Part shown: positions 9,070-18,742 of the stretch, in pieces
How positions within the stretch are numbered: the stretch's first letter is position 1
How the letters are laid out: each line of letters begins with the position of its first letter
NCBI RefSeq assembly: GCF_900078195.1
Contig: NZ_FJVE01000007.1
Location: 1,674,001 to 1,738,000, forward strand
DNA: 64,000 nucleotides
Origin: Clostridium sp. Marseille-P299
GTDB taxonomy: Bacteria > Bacillota > Clostridia > Lachnospirales > Lachnospiraceae
Reading direction: 5' to 3'
Program-made: the position numbers and the translations under genes
The notes under the pieces: generated by a model
What the model was told of the DNA's origin: nothing
Seen by the model: the letters and a program-made list of their open reading frames with translations, nothing else
Database searches by the model: none

Positions 9070-10047
9070 TTGGAAGAAACAAATCAGGCATGGGAAAAAG
9101 AGAAAAAACCGCTCGTTGTTTTAACTGGTCCAACAGCTGTTGGTAAAACAAAACTCTCCATTGAACTTGCAAAAGCATTAAATGGAGAAATCATTTCAGC
9201 AGATTCAATGCAAGTATATCGCTATATGGATGTTGGAACAGCGAAAATAAGTAAAGAAGAAATGGATGGCGTGACCCATTACTTAATTGATGAGATAGAT
9301 CCGAAAGAGGAGTTTAATGTTGTTAAATTTCAAACTTTAGCAAAACAATACATGGAGGATATCTATAAGCGTGGGAAATTACCTATCATTGTAGGTGGAA
9401 CAGGATTTTATATTCAATCCGTACTATATGATATTAATTTTGCTGATAATGAGAAAGATACAACATATCGTACTGAGTTAGAGCAGCTTGCAATGGAAAA
9501 AGGAGCAACTTACCTACATGAAATGTTAAAAGAAGTTGACCCAATTTCTTATGAAACAATTCATGAAAATAATATAAAAAGAGTAATACGTGCCTTAGAA
9601 TACTACAAGCAGACTGGAACACCAATCTCCGCACATAACGAGGAACAACGTAACAATGAATCTCCATATAATTTCACATATTTTGTGTTAAATAACGACA
9701 GGGAGATACTTTATAAGAATATTGATAAGCGTGTAGATATTATGGTTGAGAGTGGTTTACTAGATGAGGTAAAACATTTAAAGGAAATGAGATATACCAG
9801 AGATTTAGTTAGTATGCAAGGGTTAGGATATAAGGAAATACTTGCTTACCTTGACGGGGAATGTACGTTAGAGGAAGCAATTTATATCCTAAAACGAGAT
9901 ACGAGACATTTTGCGAAACGTCAGCTTACTTGGTTTAAGAGAGAAAGAGACGTCACTTGGGTGAATAAGCAAGAGTTTAGTCAAAATGAAGAAAAAATCC
10001 TTGAGTTTATGTTAAACATTTGCAAAGAGAGAAAGAGTTGTATATAA
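9070..10047 (+). CDS. miaA: tRNA dimethylallyltransferase MiaA
   Basis: It transfers an isoprenyl group to A37 of tRNAs that read UNN codons. The 325-residue protein has the P-loop GPTAVGKT at residues 20-27, the substrate block ISADSMQVYRYMDVGTAK, IVGGTGFYIQ and RDTRHFAKRQLTWFKRE near the C-terminus, all typical. The start is TTG at 9070, behind GAGGTG at 9059-9064; no in-frame ATG is better placed. It follows mutL by 15 bases, a common clostridial order. The hfq gene that often follows miaA is absent here. Confidence 0.95.
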   Translation: MEETNQAWEKEKKPLVVLTGPTAVGKTKLSIELAKALNGEIISADSMQVYRYMDVGTAKISKEEMDGVTHYLIDEIDPKEEFNVVKFQTLAKQYMEDIYKRGKLPIIVGGTGFYIQSVLYDINFADNEKDTTYRTELEQLAMEKGATYLHEMLKEVDPISYETIHENNIKRVIRALEYYKQTGTPISAHNEEQRNNESPYNFTYFVLNNDREILYKNIDKRVDIMVESGLLDEVKHLKEMRYTRDLVSMQGLGYKEILAYLDGECTLEEAIYILKRDTRHFAKRQLTWFKRERDVTWVNKQEFSQNEEKILEFMLNICKERKSCI

Positions 10048-10079
10048 TAAGTAAGGATTTTAAAGTTATTAGAGGAAGG

Positions 10080-10117
10080 TCTGCCACACGCTTTTATGCG
10101 TATTCTTTCATGGCAGA
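10080..10117 (+). other. Stem-loop in leader of the PLP-enzyme gene
   Basis: TCTGCCA (10080-10086) pairs with TGGCAGA (10111-10117), and ACGC/GCGT form an inner stem. There is no T-run, so it is not a terminator. It lies 16 bases before the start of the next gene and could be a processing or mRNA-stability element. Confidence 0.45.
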
Positions 10118-10132
10118 AAAGATAGGTGTAAA

Positions 10133-11416
10133 ATGAATACGACAGAAAATATGTACAAAGAACTTCATATAGATCAAAAAGTACTTGATTATTGTAAAGA
10201 AATAGAAGTTTCTTTAAAAGAACGTTTTGAAGCTATCGATCAAGTAGCAGAGTTTAATCAATTAAAAGTTTTAAAAGCGCTACAAGATTGTAGAGTAAGC
10301 GATGCGCACTTTGCTGCATCCACTGGTTATGGATATAATGATTTAGGAAGAGATACTTTAGAAGAAGTATATGCAAAGGCATTTCATGCGGAATCTGCGC
10401 TTGTAAGACCACAGTTAGTAAGTGGAACACATGCATTAACCATCGCTCTTTCTGGAAATTTAAGACCGGGCGATGAAATTTTATCTCCAGTTGGAAAACC
10501 TTATGATACCCTAGAAGGTGTAATTGGAATTACAGAATCAAAAGGTTCCTTAAAAGAATATGGGATAACATATTCTCAAGTAGACTTATTACCAGATGGT
10601 TCATTTGATTACGATAATATTAAAAAAGCAATCAATGAAAGAACAAAATTAGTAACCATTCAACGTTCCAAAGGATATCAAACGAGACCAACACTTTCCG
10701 TGAAACAAATTGGTGAGTTAATCAGCTTTGTAAAATCAATTAAGCCAGATGTGATTTGCATGGTGGATAATTGTTATGGTGAATTTGTTGAAACCATTGA
10801 GCCAAGCGATGTTGGCGCTGATTTATGTGTAGGATCCTTAATTAAAAACCCAGGTGGTGGGTTAGCGCCTACTGGTGGTTACATTGTAGGTAAAGAAGAA
10901 TATGTAGATAATGCAGCTTATCGATTAACAGCTCCAGGTCTAGGAAAAGAAGTAGGGGCTACCCTTGGTATCAATGGATTACTATATCAAGGATTTTTCT
11001 TAGCACCTACCGTAGTAGCAGGTGCATTAAAAGGTGCTATATTTGCAGCAAATGTTTATGAAAAACTAGGATACCCAGTAGTACCAAATGGAACAGAGTC
11101 TCGTCACGATATTATCCAAGCGGTAACTCTTAAATCTCCAGAAGCCGTAATTGCTTTTTGTAAAGGAATTCAAGCAGCAGCACCAGTGGATAGTTATGTA
11201 ACTCCTGAACCATGGGCGATGCCTGGATATACATCTGATGTTATTATGGCAGCAGGGGCTTTTGTTCAGGGTTCCTCTATAGAATTGTCAGCAGATGCGC
11301 CAATAAAGCCTCCTTATGCAGTGTATTTCCAAGGTGGTTTAACTTGGTATCATGCAAAATTTGGTATACTTATGTCGCTACAAAAGTTATACGAAGAAGG
11401 TTTAGTACAATTATAA
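10133..11416 (+). CDS. Methionine gamma-lyase-like PLP protein (aluminium resistance family)
   Basis: This 427-residue protein belongs to the PLP-dependent family that follows miaA/hfq in many Firmicutes (YnbB in Bacillus), named either aluminium resistance protein or methionine gamma-lyase family protein. The probable PLP lysine is K238, in GSLIKNPGGG; MVDNCYGEF upstream supplies the cofactor-binding Asp, and SGTHALTIAL is the phosphate-binding region. The true substrate is not known to me; cysteine/methionine C-S chemistry is inferred from the fold. It follows miaA after a hairpin leader and ends at a strong terminator. Confidence 0.88.
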   Translation: MNTTENMYKELHIDQKVLDYCKEIEVSLKERFEAIDQVAEFNQLKVLKALQDCRVSDAHFAASTGYGYNDLGRDTLEEVYAKAFHAESALVRPQLVSGTHALTIALSGNLRPGDEILSPVGKPYDTLEGVIGITESKGSLKEYGITYSQVDLLPDGSFDYDNIKKAINERTKLVTIQRSKGYQTRPTLSVKQIGELISFVKSIKPDVICMVDNCYGEFVETIEPSDVGADLCVGSLIKNPGGGLAPTGGYIVGKEEYVDNAAYRLTAPGLGKEVGATLGINGLLYQGFFLAPTVVAGALKGAIFAANVYEKLGYPVVPNGTESRHDIIQAVTLKSPEAVIAFCKGIQAAAPVDSYVTPEPWAMPGYTSDVIMAAGAFVQGSSIELSADAPIKPPYAVYFQGGLTWYHAKFGILMSLQKLYEEGLVQL

Positions 11417-11426
11417 TGTTAAACGA

Positions 11427-11478
11427 GGGGCTATTGCAAATAAAGACTTATTTTGCAATAGCCCCAGACTTATTTCTT
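11427..11478 (+). terminator. Rho-independent terminator
   Basis: GGGGCTATTGCAAA (11427-11440) pairs with TTTGCAATAGCCCC (11452-11465), an unbroken 14-bp stem, followed by TTATTTCTTCT. It ends the repair/tRNA block and separates it from the cell-shape block. Confidence 0.85.
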
Positions 11479-11553
11479 CTGTACAAATAGGAATAAATGT
11501 GTTAACATTAAATTTGATTTAGTAGGTCTAAATGGAGGGAAGGTAGTCAGCAT

Positions 11554-11829
11554 ATGGCGAGAACAACAAACAAGAATGCATGGGTATTACTACTATTAAT
11601 GTTAGCAGGTGTTGTTATAGGAGGCTTTTTGGGATATTTAGCAAAAGGCGTGCCATGGCTTTCTTGGCTAAATTTTGGACAAGAATTTGCACTAGGTAGC
11701 AATAATGGATCCGGTGCAATACAATTAAATCTTGGTGTAGTTGTAATCCAATTTGGATTATCTATTAGAATCACAATTGCGAGTATTTTGGGTATCATTA
11801 TTTCATTTTTTGTTTATCGAAAGCTATAA
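11554..11829 (+). CDS. DUF4321-type small membrane protein
   Basis: A 91-residue protein with two hydrophobic helices (about residues 9-29 and 58-88) separated by a loop rich in Gly and Asn. I recognise the pattern of the clostridial DUF4321 family, which is often encoded next to maf/radC/mreB. No catalytic motif is seen and the function is unknown. AAGGTAG lies just before the ATG. It is 51 bases upstream of radC. Confidence 0.7.
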   Translation: MARTTNKNAWVLLLLMLAGVVIGGFLGYLAKGVPWLSWLNFGQEFALGSNNGSGAIQLNLGVVVIQFGLSIRITIASILGIIISFFVYRKL

Positions 11830-11880
11830 TAGGAAGATGATTTTTCTATTGATTTCTTGGAGAGAGAGAATGGAGAAGTC

Positions 11881-12579
11881 ATGGAGATGAAAAAAAGTAT
11901 TATGAAGGAGCTTCCCGTATCAGAGCAACCTTATGAAAAAGGTGAAAAATACGGTGTTAGTGCGTTGTCCGATGCTGAATTACTTGCGGTTATCATCCGT
12001 TCTGGTTCTAAGAATGAACACTCTGTTGAATTAGCAACTAGGGTATTACAAAGTTTTAAATCGAGTCAGAGTCTGAATGGATTACATCATGTTACAATGC
12101 ATGAATTAATGAAAATTTCAGGAATTGGAAAAGTAAAGGCACTACAATTGTTATGCCTTGCCGAAATTTCTAAACGAATGGTAAAACTAGAAAGTGAAGC
12201 TGGGATTCGAATGACAGATCCTAAGACAGTTGCAAAATACTATATGGAAGAAATGCGACATTTAAAAAAAGAACAATGCCGTATACTACTATTTGATACT
12301 AAAAGCAAAATGTTAGGAGAACAAATTCTCTCCATAGGGACGATTAACACATCGATTCTTTCCCCAAGAGAGGTATTTGTCGCTGCCTTAGCACATGAAG
12401 CTGTTCATATAATACTAATTCACAATCACCCAAGTGGAGATCCAACTCCAAGCAAAGAAGATCAGCTAATAACAAGAAGAATTGTAGAAGCTGGAAATTT
12501 AGTGGGTATTAAACTTATGGATCATATTATCATTGGCGATAATAAATATATAAGCTTAAAAGAATTGGGTTTTATTTAA
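11881..12579 (+). CDS. radC: RadC-family JAB/MPN protein
   Basis: A 232-residue protein of the RadC family. A helix-hairpin-helix-like region (ISGIGKVKALQLL) is followed by a JAMM metalloprotease-like domain with H181, H183 and D194 in HNHPSGDPTPSKED. The name comes from a mistaken link to repair; the cellular role is unsettled. I start at ATG 11881, which has GGAG at 11872-11875; an in-frame TTG at 11857 and a second ATG at 11887 are alternatives. It is directly upstream of mreB, a long-standing Firmicute association. Confidence 0.9.
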   Translation: MEMKKSIMKELPVSEQPYEKGEKYGVSALSDAELLAVIIRSGSKNEHSVELATRVLQSFKSSQSLNGLHHVTMHELMKISGIGKVKALQLLCLAEISKRMVKLESEAGIRMTDPKTVAKYYMEEMRHLKKEQCRILLFDTKSKMLGEQILSIGTINTSILSPREVFVAALAHEAVHIILIHNHPSGDPTPSKEDQLITRRIVEAGNLVGIKLMDHIIIGDNKYISLKELGFI

Positions 12580-12632
12580 AACATTAAAATTAATGTAAAT
12601 TTTTAAAAGGTATACTAGAAGGGAGACTTACT

Positions 12633-13658
12633 ATGGCAGGAAAGTTATTTGGCATTGATTTTGGGACGAGTACGCTTAAAATATATAAGAAAAATTCAGG
12701 AGTCATTTTTGATGCTAAAAACATAATTGCAATTGCAGATAAAACGAAAGTTATAGCAATCGGAGATGAGGCCGCTGAGATGTATGGTAAGGCGCCTTCC
12801 AATATTGTGGTGGATTATCCTGTAAGAAATGGTGTGATAGCCAATATAGCGAATATGCTTTCTTTATTAAATCGAGCATTTTCAGATATTAGTAAAGAAC
12901 ATGGAAAGTTACTTGGCGCAGAGTTTTTTGTTGCGACACCTACAGACATTACAGAAGTAGAAAAAAGAGCTTTTTTTGATCTAGTTGCTAGTTCAAATGC
13001 AAAAGGTAAAAAAATTAATATTGTTGACAAACCAATAGCAGATGCTCTTGGCGCTGGTCTTGATGTAACAAATGCAAGAGGTGTGATGGTTGTTAATATA
13101 GGAGCGGATACTACTGAGGTATCAATTATATCCTTAGGGGGTATTGTTCTTAGTAAATTAGTTCCAGTTGGTGGTAATCGTTTAGACGAATCTATCATTT
13201 TAAATGTTAAGAAACAATTTAATCTAGTGATTGGACATAAGACAGCAGAAACAATTAAAAAAGAGCTTGCTTCAGCACTCCCTGGTGAGGAAAGAACAAT
13301 TAAAGTCTTTGGACGTGATGTTGTATCCGGATTACCTATGGAGAAAGAAATAAATTCTAACTTCGTATATGAAACTATCTCTGAACATCTTTATTCCATC
13401 ATTGATGCTGTTCGTATTATTCTTGAGAGAACACCACCAGAAATTTCTTCTGATATAATTGATTCTGGAATATATGTTACAGGTGGTTCTGCCAATATCC
13501 GTGGTTTAGATCAATTGATGTCTCATGAAACTGATTTAAAGATCAATATTTGTCATGACCCTGCAAATACGGTAGTAAACGGTTTAGGTAAAATTATTGA
13601 TAATCCTAAACTACATTCACTTGCAACAAGTTTAAAACAAACCTATTATGGAGGTTGA
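12633..13658 (+). CDS. mreB: Rod-shape protein MreB
   Basis: This bacterial actin homologue organises side-wall synthesis. The 341-residue protein has the phosphate-1 motif GIDFGTSTLKI at residues 7-17, a VVNIGADTTEVSII phosphate-2 block, and the adenosine motif VTGGSANIRGLD near residue 285. Several positions (DFGTSTLKIYKK, ISKEHGK) differ from canonical MreB, as in other Lachnospiraceae. GGGAG lies before the ATG. mreC starts 9 bases downstream. Confidence 0.93.
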   Translation: MAGKLFGIDFGTSTLKIYKKNSGVIFDAKNIIAIADKTKVIAIGDEAAEMYGKAPSNIVVDYPVRNGVIANIANMLSLLNRAFSDISKEHGKLLGAEFFVATPTDITEVEKRAFFDLVASSNAKGKKINIVDKPIADALGAGLDVTNARGVMVVNIGADTTEVSIISLGGIVLSKLVPVGGNRLDESIILNVKKQFNLVIGHKTAETIKKELASALPGEERTIKVFGRDVVSGLPMEKEINSNFVYETISEHLYSIIDAVRIILERTPPEISSDIIDSGIYVTGGSANIRGLDQLMSHETDLKINICHDPANTVVNGLGKIIDNPKLHSLATSLKQTYYGG

Positions 13659-13667
13659 TGAGACGAA

Positions 13668-14531
13668 ATGAGAAGAAGAACACCGAAGTTTTCGGTTCAG
13701 CCACGTACTGTCCTTAAGGCATGTACTGTTGTTTGTTTAGCTTTAATAATTGTTTCTTTTCGTTTTAGCAGTGTAATGAGCCCAGTTAAAACAGGGATTG
13801 GATATGTAATAAGCCCAATGCAAAAAGGCATAAATTCCGTTGGTACTTCTATTTCGAGACAATTAGATAAGCTAAAAAGCATGAATGAGCTTCTAGAAAA
13901 GAATGCTGAATTAGAAAAGCAAAATGCTGACTTAAAGATGCAAAATAACATTCTAGTTCAAGAAAAGTATGAATTAGATAGCTTGAGAGCTTTATACGAA
14001 TTAGATCAAAAGTATTCCGATTATAAAAAGGTTGCTGCTAGAGTAATTAGCAAAGATACAAATAGTTTTTATAGTGTATTTACCATTGACAAAGGAACAG
14101 ATGATGGTCTTACGGTAGATATGAATGTTATGGCTGGTAATGGTTTAGTTGGAATCATTACCGAAGTTGGCAAAAACTATGCAAAAGTACGTTCAATTAT
14201 CGATGATGCTAGTTATGTTAGTGGTATGTTTTTAAAAACGTCTGATAATTGTGATGTTAAAGGTGATTTGGAACTTCTAGATGAGGGGTATATTCGAGTA
14301 GAATCTATAAGTATGAATGCCGAAGTAGAAGACAATTATGAGGTGGTAACTTCGAATATTAGTGACAAGTACTTACCCGGTATTCTAATTGGTTATATAA
14401 GTAACATTGAAGTGGATTCTAGCAATATGTCAAAAGTAGCTTATTTAAGACCAGCTGTTGATTTTGAGCATTTAGAAGAAGTACTTATTATAACAGAGTT
14501 AAAAGAGCAATTACAAAAAAATGATGAATAG
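13668..14531 (+). CDS. mreC: Rod-shape protein MreC
   Basis: A 287-residue bitopic protein that links MreB to the extracytoplasmic wall machinery. It has a cytoplasmic Arg-rich head, one transmembrane helix (about residues 20-36), a coiled coil (about 65-105, KNAELEKQNADLKMQN) and the periplasmic-type beta domain starting AARVISKDTNSFYSVFTIDKG. Order and spacing within mreBCD are canonical. Confidence 0.93.
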   Translation: MRRRTPKFSVQPRTVLKACTVVCLALIIVSFRFSSVMSPVKTGIGYVISPMQKGINSVGTSISRQLDKLKSMNELLEKNAELEKQNADLKMQNNILVQEKYELDSLRALYELDQKYSDYKKVAARVISKDTNSFYSVFTIDKGTDDGLTVDMNVMAGNGLVGIITEVGKNYAKVRSIIDDASYVSGMFLKTSDNCDVKGDLELLDEGYIRVESISMNAEVEDNYEVVTSNISDKYLPGILIGYISNIEVDSSNMSKVAYLRPAVDFEHLEEVLIITELKEQLQKNDE

Positions 14532-14543
14532 GACAGGGTTATC

Positions 14544-15053
14544 GTGATTAGAATTTTAGTCATTGGAATTGAATTAGTCTTAAGTTTTTTATTACAAAGT
14601 GCAGTATTTCCTCATGCTGAGTTAGCAGGAGTAGTACCAGATATATTGATGATACTTGTTGTAACAACTGCTTATACAAAAGGAATTTATCCTGGCTTAT
14701 TCACCGGTTTATTTGCTGGTTTATTAGTAGATTTTATGTATGGGGATGTCATAGGAATCTGTGCTTTGCTTTATATGTTTATAGGTTACGTAAATGGATA
14801 TAGCAATAAGATATATGACCGAGATGACTATACAATTCCACTGATTTTAATTGCACTCAGTGAATTTGTTTATAGTTTTTTCTATTATATTCTTGAATTT
14901 TTAATGCGTGGTAGACTAAATTTAGGGTATTATGCATATCGAATTATGTTACCTAAAGTAATATACACTTTGGTAATGGGGGTTATCTTTTATAAACTAT
15001 TTCTTATGGTACATGTGGGAATATCAAAGCTATTAAAGCAGGAGGATTATTAG
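14544..15053 (+). CDS. mreD: Rod-shape protein MreD
   Basis: A 169-residue integral membrane protein with five or so hydrophobic helices and the MreD feature of an early Pro-Asp (VVPDILMILVV) and GLFTGLFAGLLVDFMYGD. It acts with MreB/MreC in lateral wall growth. The start is GTG at 14544, 12 bases after mreC. Its stop codon is directly followed by the ATG of the PBP2 gene. Confidence 0.92.
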   Translation: MIRILVIGIELVLSFLLQSAVFPHAELAGVVPDILMILVVTTAYTKGIYPGLFTGLFAGLLVDFMYGDVIGICALLYMFIGYVNGYSNKIYDRDDYTIPLILIALSEFVYSFFYYILEFLMRGRLNLGYYAYRIMLPKVIYTLVMGVIFYKLFLMVHVGISKLLKQEDY

Positions 15054-17930
15054 ATGATAGATGTTATTATAGATAAAATAAAATCCTTATTCTCTTCCAG
15101 ATTAATTCCCTTAATGATGATATTCTTGATGCTTTTTGGAATTTTAATTCATAGGTTGTTTCAACTACAAATCGTGGAAGGAACTTCCGATGCACAAAAA
15201 GAAGAATATTATAATACTGGAATCAGAGAAATAAAAAGTACAAGAGGAAAAATTTACGATCGCAATGGTAAATTATTAGCCTATAATGAACTTAAATATG
15301 CAGTAGCTCTTAGTGACAGCGCGCTTTTAACAACGAATAAAGATAAAAATGCAATGATATATCGCCTTATAAAAATCTTAGAAGATAGAGGCTATGATGT
15401 AGAACTTGATTTTGCTATTGAGCTTAATGAACAAGGTGAATTAGAATTTAATATTGAAGGTAATGCATTACTTCGATTTAAAAAAGAAGCATATTACTTA
15501 AAAAGCGTGAATGAATTAACCGAAGAACAAAGGAATGCAAGCGCACAAGAAGTTTTTGATTTCTTAAATACAGGTGAGAATTATAGTAAGTTTCAAATAT
15601 CAGATGAGTATAGCCTAGAAGATCAATTAAAAATTATGAAGATTCGCTTCACTATGGCGACTACTCCGAAACAAGATAATCAAATAACACAGATTACAAT
15701 TGCAACAGATATAGATGACACAACTAGAGCTGCCATTAAAGAAAATCTAGCAGACTTACCTGGTGTTGAAATAAAACAAGAAACAATTCGAGTTTATAAT
15801 GATAGTAAATATTTTGCACATATGTTAGGGTACACAGGCTTAATCAATGCGAATGAACTCGAAACATATAATGAGGGTAAGAGTAAGGATGAGGAAGAGT
15901 ATTCTAGTACCGATTATGTTGGTAAAATAGGACTGGAAAAAGAATACGATAGCTATTTAAAAGGTATAAAAGGTACTGAAAAAGTAACGATTACCGACAA
16001 AGGTAAAGTAGTAGATGTAAGTGTTGAAAAAGAACCTACGGTAGGTAATGATCTTTATCTTACAATCGATAGAGATTTACAAGTTTCCCTTTATAACTTA
16101 CTTGAACGAAACATTGCAGAAATCTTACTTTCTAAGATTGTAAATTCTATGGATTATGGTGGAAAAGGAAAAAGTGCTGCAAAGATTACGATTCCAATCT
16201 ATGAAGTATACAATGCCTTACTTGCCAATAATGTTATTGATATCACACACTTTAGAAGTGAAGATGCAACAGATTTAGAAAAGAGAACATATCAATATTT
16301 CCTTGATAAACGTGTAACTATCTTTTCAAAGCTAAATGATTTATTAGACAAGGATAGTAAAGTAACCAATGAACAAGCTGGAGAAGAAATGCAGGAATAT
16401 CTCCAATATGTATATTCTAAAATGATCTCTAGTGATGTGAAATTATTAATATCCTCGAATATAGATCGTACAGATAGCGTTTATTTAAACTACCAAGATG
16501 GTAAGTTAAGCTTAAGTGAGTTCTTACAATATGCAATTACAAAAAATTGGGTTGATTTATCTCAGTTAGGTATAGGAAATGAGTACTATAGTACAGAAGA
16601 ATTGTATGAAAAACTTATTGCCTATACAATGGATTTACTTGTTGACGATGCTGAGTTTGAGAAGAAAATATATCGCACCTTAATCTTTACAAAAAAATTA
16701 TCAGGAAAAGAAATTTGTCTTTTATTATTTGACCAAGGTGTGTTAGAATGGAACGAGAGTGATTACTCCAATTTAGAAAGTGGTAGAATCTCTGCTTATA
16801 CTTTCATAACACAAAAAATTCAGAAGTTAGAGATAACCCCTGGGGAGTTAGCATTAGAGCCATGTAGTGGGTCCATTGTTGTAACAAATCCAAAAACGGG
16901 TGATGTCTTAGCTCTTGTCTCTTATCCAAGTTATGATAATAATAAGCTTGCCAACAAGATAGATTGGACGTATTATTCAAAATTGCTAAATGATAAGGCG
17001 ACACCATTAATTAATCGCCCAACCATGCAAAAAACAACAACAGGTTCAACATTCAAGCCTTTAATGACATTAGCTGGTCTTGCAGAAGGTGTGATTGATG
17101 TTAATACAAAAATCACAGATAGAGGTGTCTTTGACAAGGTAGTTCCTTCTCCAAGCTGTTGGAAATATACATCAAATCATTCTACTCATGGAACAATTGA
17201 TGCAGCACATGCTTTGATGCATTCCTGTAACTATTTCTTTTATGAAGTTGGATATCGCTTAGCTACGGATCAATCTGGCCTTTATAGTGATGCACTAGGT
17301 ATTTCAAAAATACAAAAATATGCAGATATGTTTGGTTTAGGCTCCAAGTCTGGTGTTGAAATTGATGAGGCAACTCCGGTAATTTCTTCGAAAGATTCTG
17401 TTCGTACAGCAATTGGATATGGCCATGAATTTGCGCCAATTCATATTGCAAGATATCTTACAACGGTTGCTAACAGTGGAACAAATTATGATCTTACATT
17501 AGTTGACAAAATAAAGGATAAGGATAACAATGTTATCCTTGATAATTCAGCAACTGTTGTTAATAAAATAGATATGTTTAATGCAAGTGAATGGAACCTT
17601 GTCCATGAAGGAATGTACCTCGTAGTTAATACCCCTACAAACTCTCTTGATCGTTTGTTTGGTGATCTTGGAGTGAAAGTAGCAGGTAAAACTGGTACTG
17701 CACAGGTTGGTACGAACCATCCTCACCATGCGCTTTTTGTATCCTATGCACCTTATGATGATCCAGAGATTGCTGTAGCGGTAGTTATTCCGAATGGTTA
17801 TGCTTCTGCCAATGCAGCTAAGGTAGCAAGAGAAGTATATGGTGTTTATTTTAACGGTGAGAATGAAGAAGAGCTATTAAGCGGGGATATTGAAGCAGGA
17901 TCTGCAACCAATATTAATATTAATGATTAA
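15054..17930 (+). CDS. mrdA: Penicillin-binding protein 2 (elongasome transpeptidase), extra long
   Basis: A class B PBP that cross-links peptidoglycan during elongation. It has an N-terminal anchor helix (about residues 16-35), a pedestal domain with the block TRGKIYDRNGKLLAYNE, and a transpeptidase domain with all three motifs: S665-T-F-K668, S724-C-N726 and K879-T-G881. At 958 residues it is much longer than the 600-700 usual for PBP2. The excess is a roughly 240-residue acidic, helix-rich insert (about 355-595) between the segment beginning TIDRDLQ and GSIVVTNPKTGDVLAL. It sits between mreD and minC, the standard position. Confidence 0.93.
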   Translation: MIDVIIDKIKSLFSSRLIPLMMIFLMLFGILIHRLFQLQIVEGTSDAQKEEYYNTGIREIKSTRGKIYDRNGKLLAYNELKYAVALSDSALLTTNKDKNAMIYRLIKILEDRGYDVELDFAIELNEQGELEFNIEGNALLRFKKEAYYLKSVNELTEEQRNASAQEVFDFLNTGENYSKFQISDEYSLEDQLKIMKIRFTMATTPKQDNQITQITIATDIDDTTRAAIKENLADLPGVEIKQETIRVYNDSKYFAHMLGYTGLINANELETYNEGKSKDEEEYSSTDYVGKIGLEKEYDSYLKGIKGTEKVTITDKGKVVDVSVEKEPTVGNDLYLTIDRDLQVSLYNLLERNIAEILLSKIVNSMDYGGKGKSAAKITIPIYEVYNALLANNVIDITHFRSEDATDLEKRTYQYFLDKRVTIFSKLNDLLDKDSKVTNEQAGEEMQEYLQYVYSKMISSDVKLLISSNIDRTDSVYLNYQDGKLSLSEFLQYAITKNWVDLSQLGIGNEYYSTEELYEKLIAYTMDLLVDDAEFEKKIYRTLIFTKKLSGKEICLLLFDQGVLEWNESDYSNLESGRISAYTFITQKIQKLEITPGELALEPCSGSIVVTNPKTGDVLALVSYPSYDNNKLANKIDWTYYSKLLNDKATPLINRPTMQKTTTGSTFKPLMTLAGLAEGVIDVNTKITDRGVFDKVVPSPSCWKYTSNHSTHGTIDAAHALMHSCNYFFYEVGYRLATDQSGLYSDALGISKIQKYADMFGLGSKSGVEIDEATPVISSKDSVRTAIGYGHEFAPIHIARYLTTVANSGTNYDLTLVDKIKDKDNNVILDNSATVVNKIDMFNASEWNLVHEGMYLVVNTPTNSLDRLFGDLGVKVAGKTGTAQVGTNHPHHALFVSYAPYDDPEIAVAVVIPNGYASANAAKVAREVYGVYFNGENEEELLSGDIEAGSATNININD

Positions 17931-17970
17931 GAAATACAGAATAGATTTGACAGAAAGGTAAGGTGATTGC

Positions 17971-18636
17971 GTGAATAATTCGGTTGTTATCAAGGGAAAT
18001 AAGCACGGTATCGTTGTAGTCCTTGATGCAAATATGGAATTTTCTGAGTTAAAAGAACATATAGCCACTAAGTTTAGAGATTCAGCGAAATTTTTAGGAA
18101 ACGCGAAAATGGCAATCAGCTTTGAAGGCAAAAAGCTAACTGATGCAGAGCAAAGAGAAGTTCTTGATATAATAGCAGAAAATTCAGATCTTTATGTAGT
18201 ATGTATCGTAGATAATGACCCAGAAAAAGATGCTGTTTTTGAAAAATCATTAAATGATAAACTTTTAGAATTGTCCAATACAACTGGACAATTCTATAAA
18301 GGAAATCTTCGTTCTGGACAAGTATTAGAGACAGAAACAAGTATTATTGTGATTGGGGATGTAAACCCTGGTGCAAGTGTTATTTCAAAAGGTAACATAA
18401 TAGTGCTTGGTGCTTTAAAAGGAACTGTGTTTGCCGGTGCTACTGGCAATGAGAATGCCTTTGTTTTAGCCCTTGATATGTACCCAGTTCAAATAAGAAT
18501 TGCAGATACAATAGCAAGATGCCCAGATAATCCAATCAAAGATGAAAATAAGGAAGCAAAAATTGCTTTCTTAGAGGAAGGAAATATTTACATTGAACCT
18601 GTAAATAGAAAAGTTTTAAATGAGATTCGATTATAA
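17971..18636 (+). CDS. minC: Septum-site protein MinC
   Basis: A 221-residue inhibitor of FtsZ assembly. The N-terminal half is the FtsZ-acting domain, and the C-terminal beta-helix (about 105-205) has the MinC pattern GDVNPGASVISKGNIIVLG and LKGTVFAGATGN, which also binds MinD. The start is GTG at 17971 behind AGGTGA. The minCDE order is complete here. Confidence 0.93.
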   Translation: MNNSVVIKGNKHGIVVVLDANMEFSELKEHIATKFRDSAKFLGNAKMAISFEGKKLTDAEQREVLDIIAENSDLYVVCIVDNDPEKDAVFEKSLNDKLLELSNTTGQFYKGNLRSGQVLETETSIIVIGDVNPGASVISKGNIIVLGALKGTVFAGATGNENAFVLALDMYPVQIRIADTIARCPDNPIKDENKEAKIAFLEEGNIYIEPVNRKVLNEIRL

Positions 18637-18742
18637 GAAAAAGCAAAGTTTTTGGCAACGATTAAAAAATAAGATAAAGCCAAGATATTCGTATAAAAAA
18701 TGCGAGTACAATAAAGAAATTAAAACTTATGGAGGAATCAGA

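Noticed and set aside
18620..18742. Upstream extension of MinD overlapping minC
   Set aside because: The 41 added residues are basic and unlike MinD; GGAGG sits at the internal ATG 18743.
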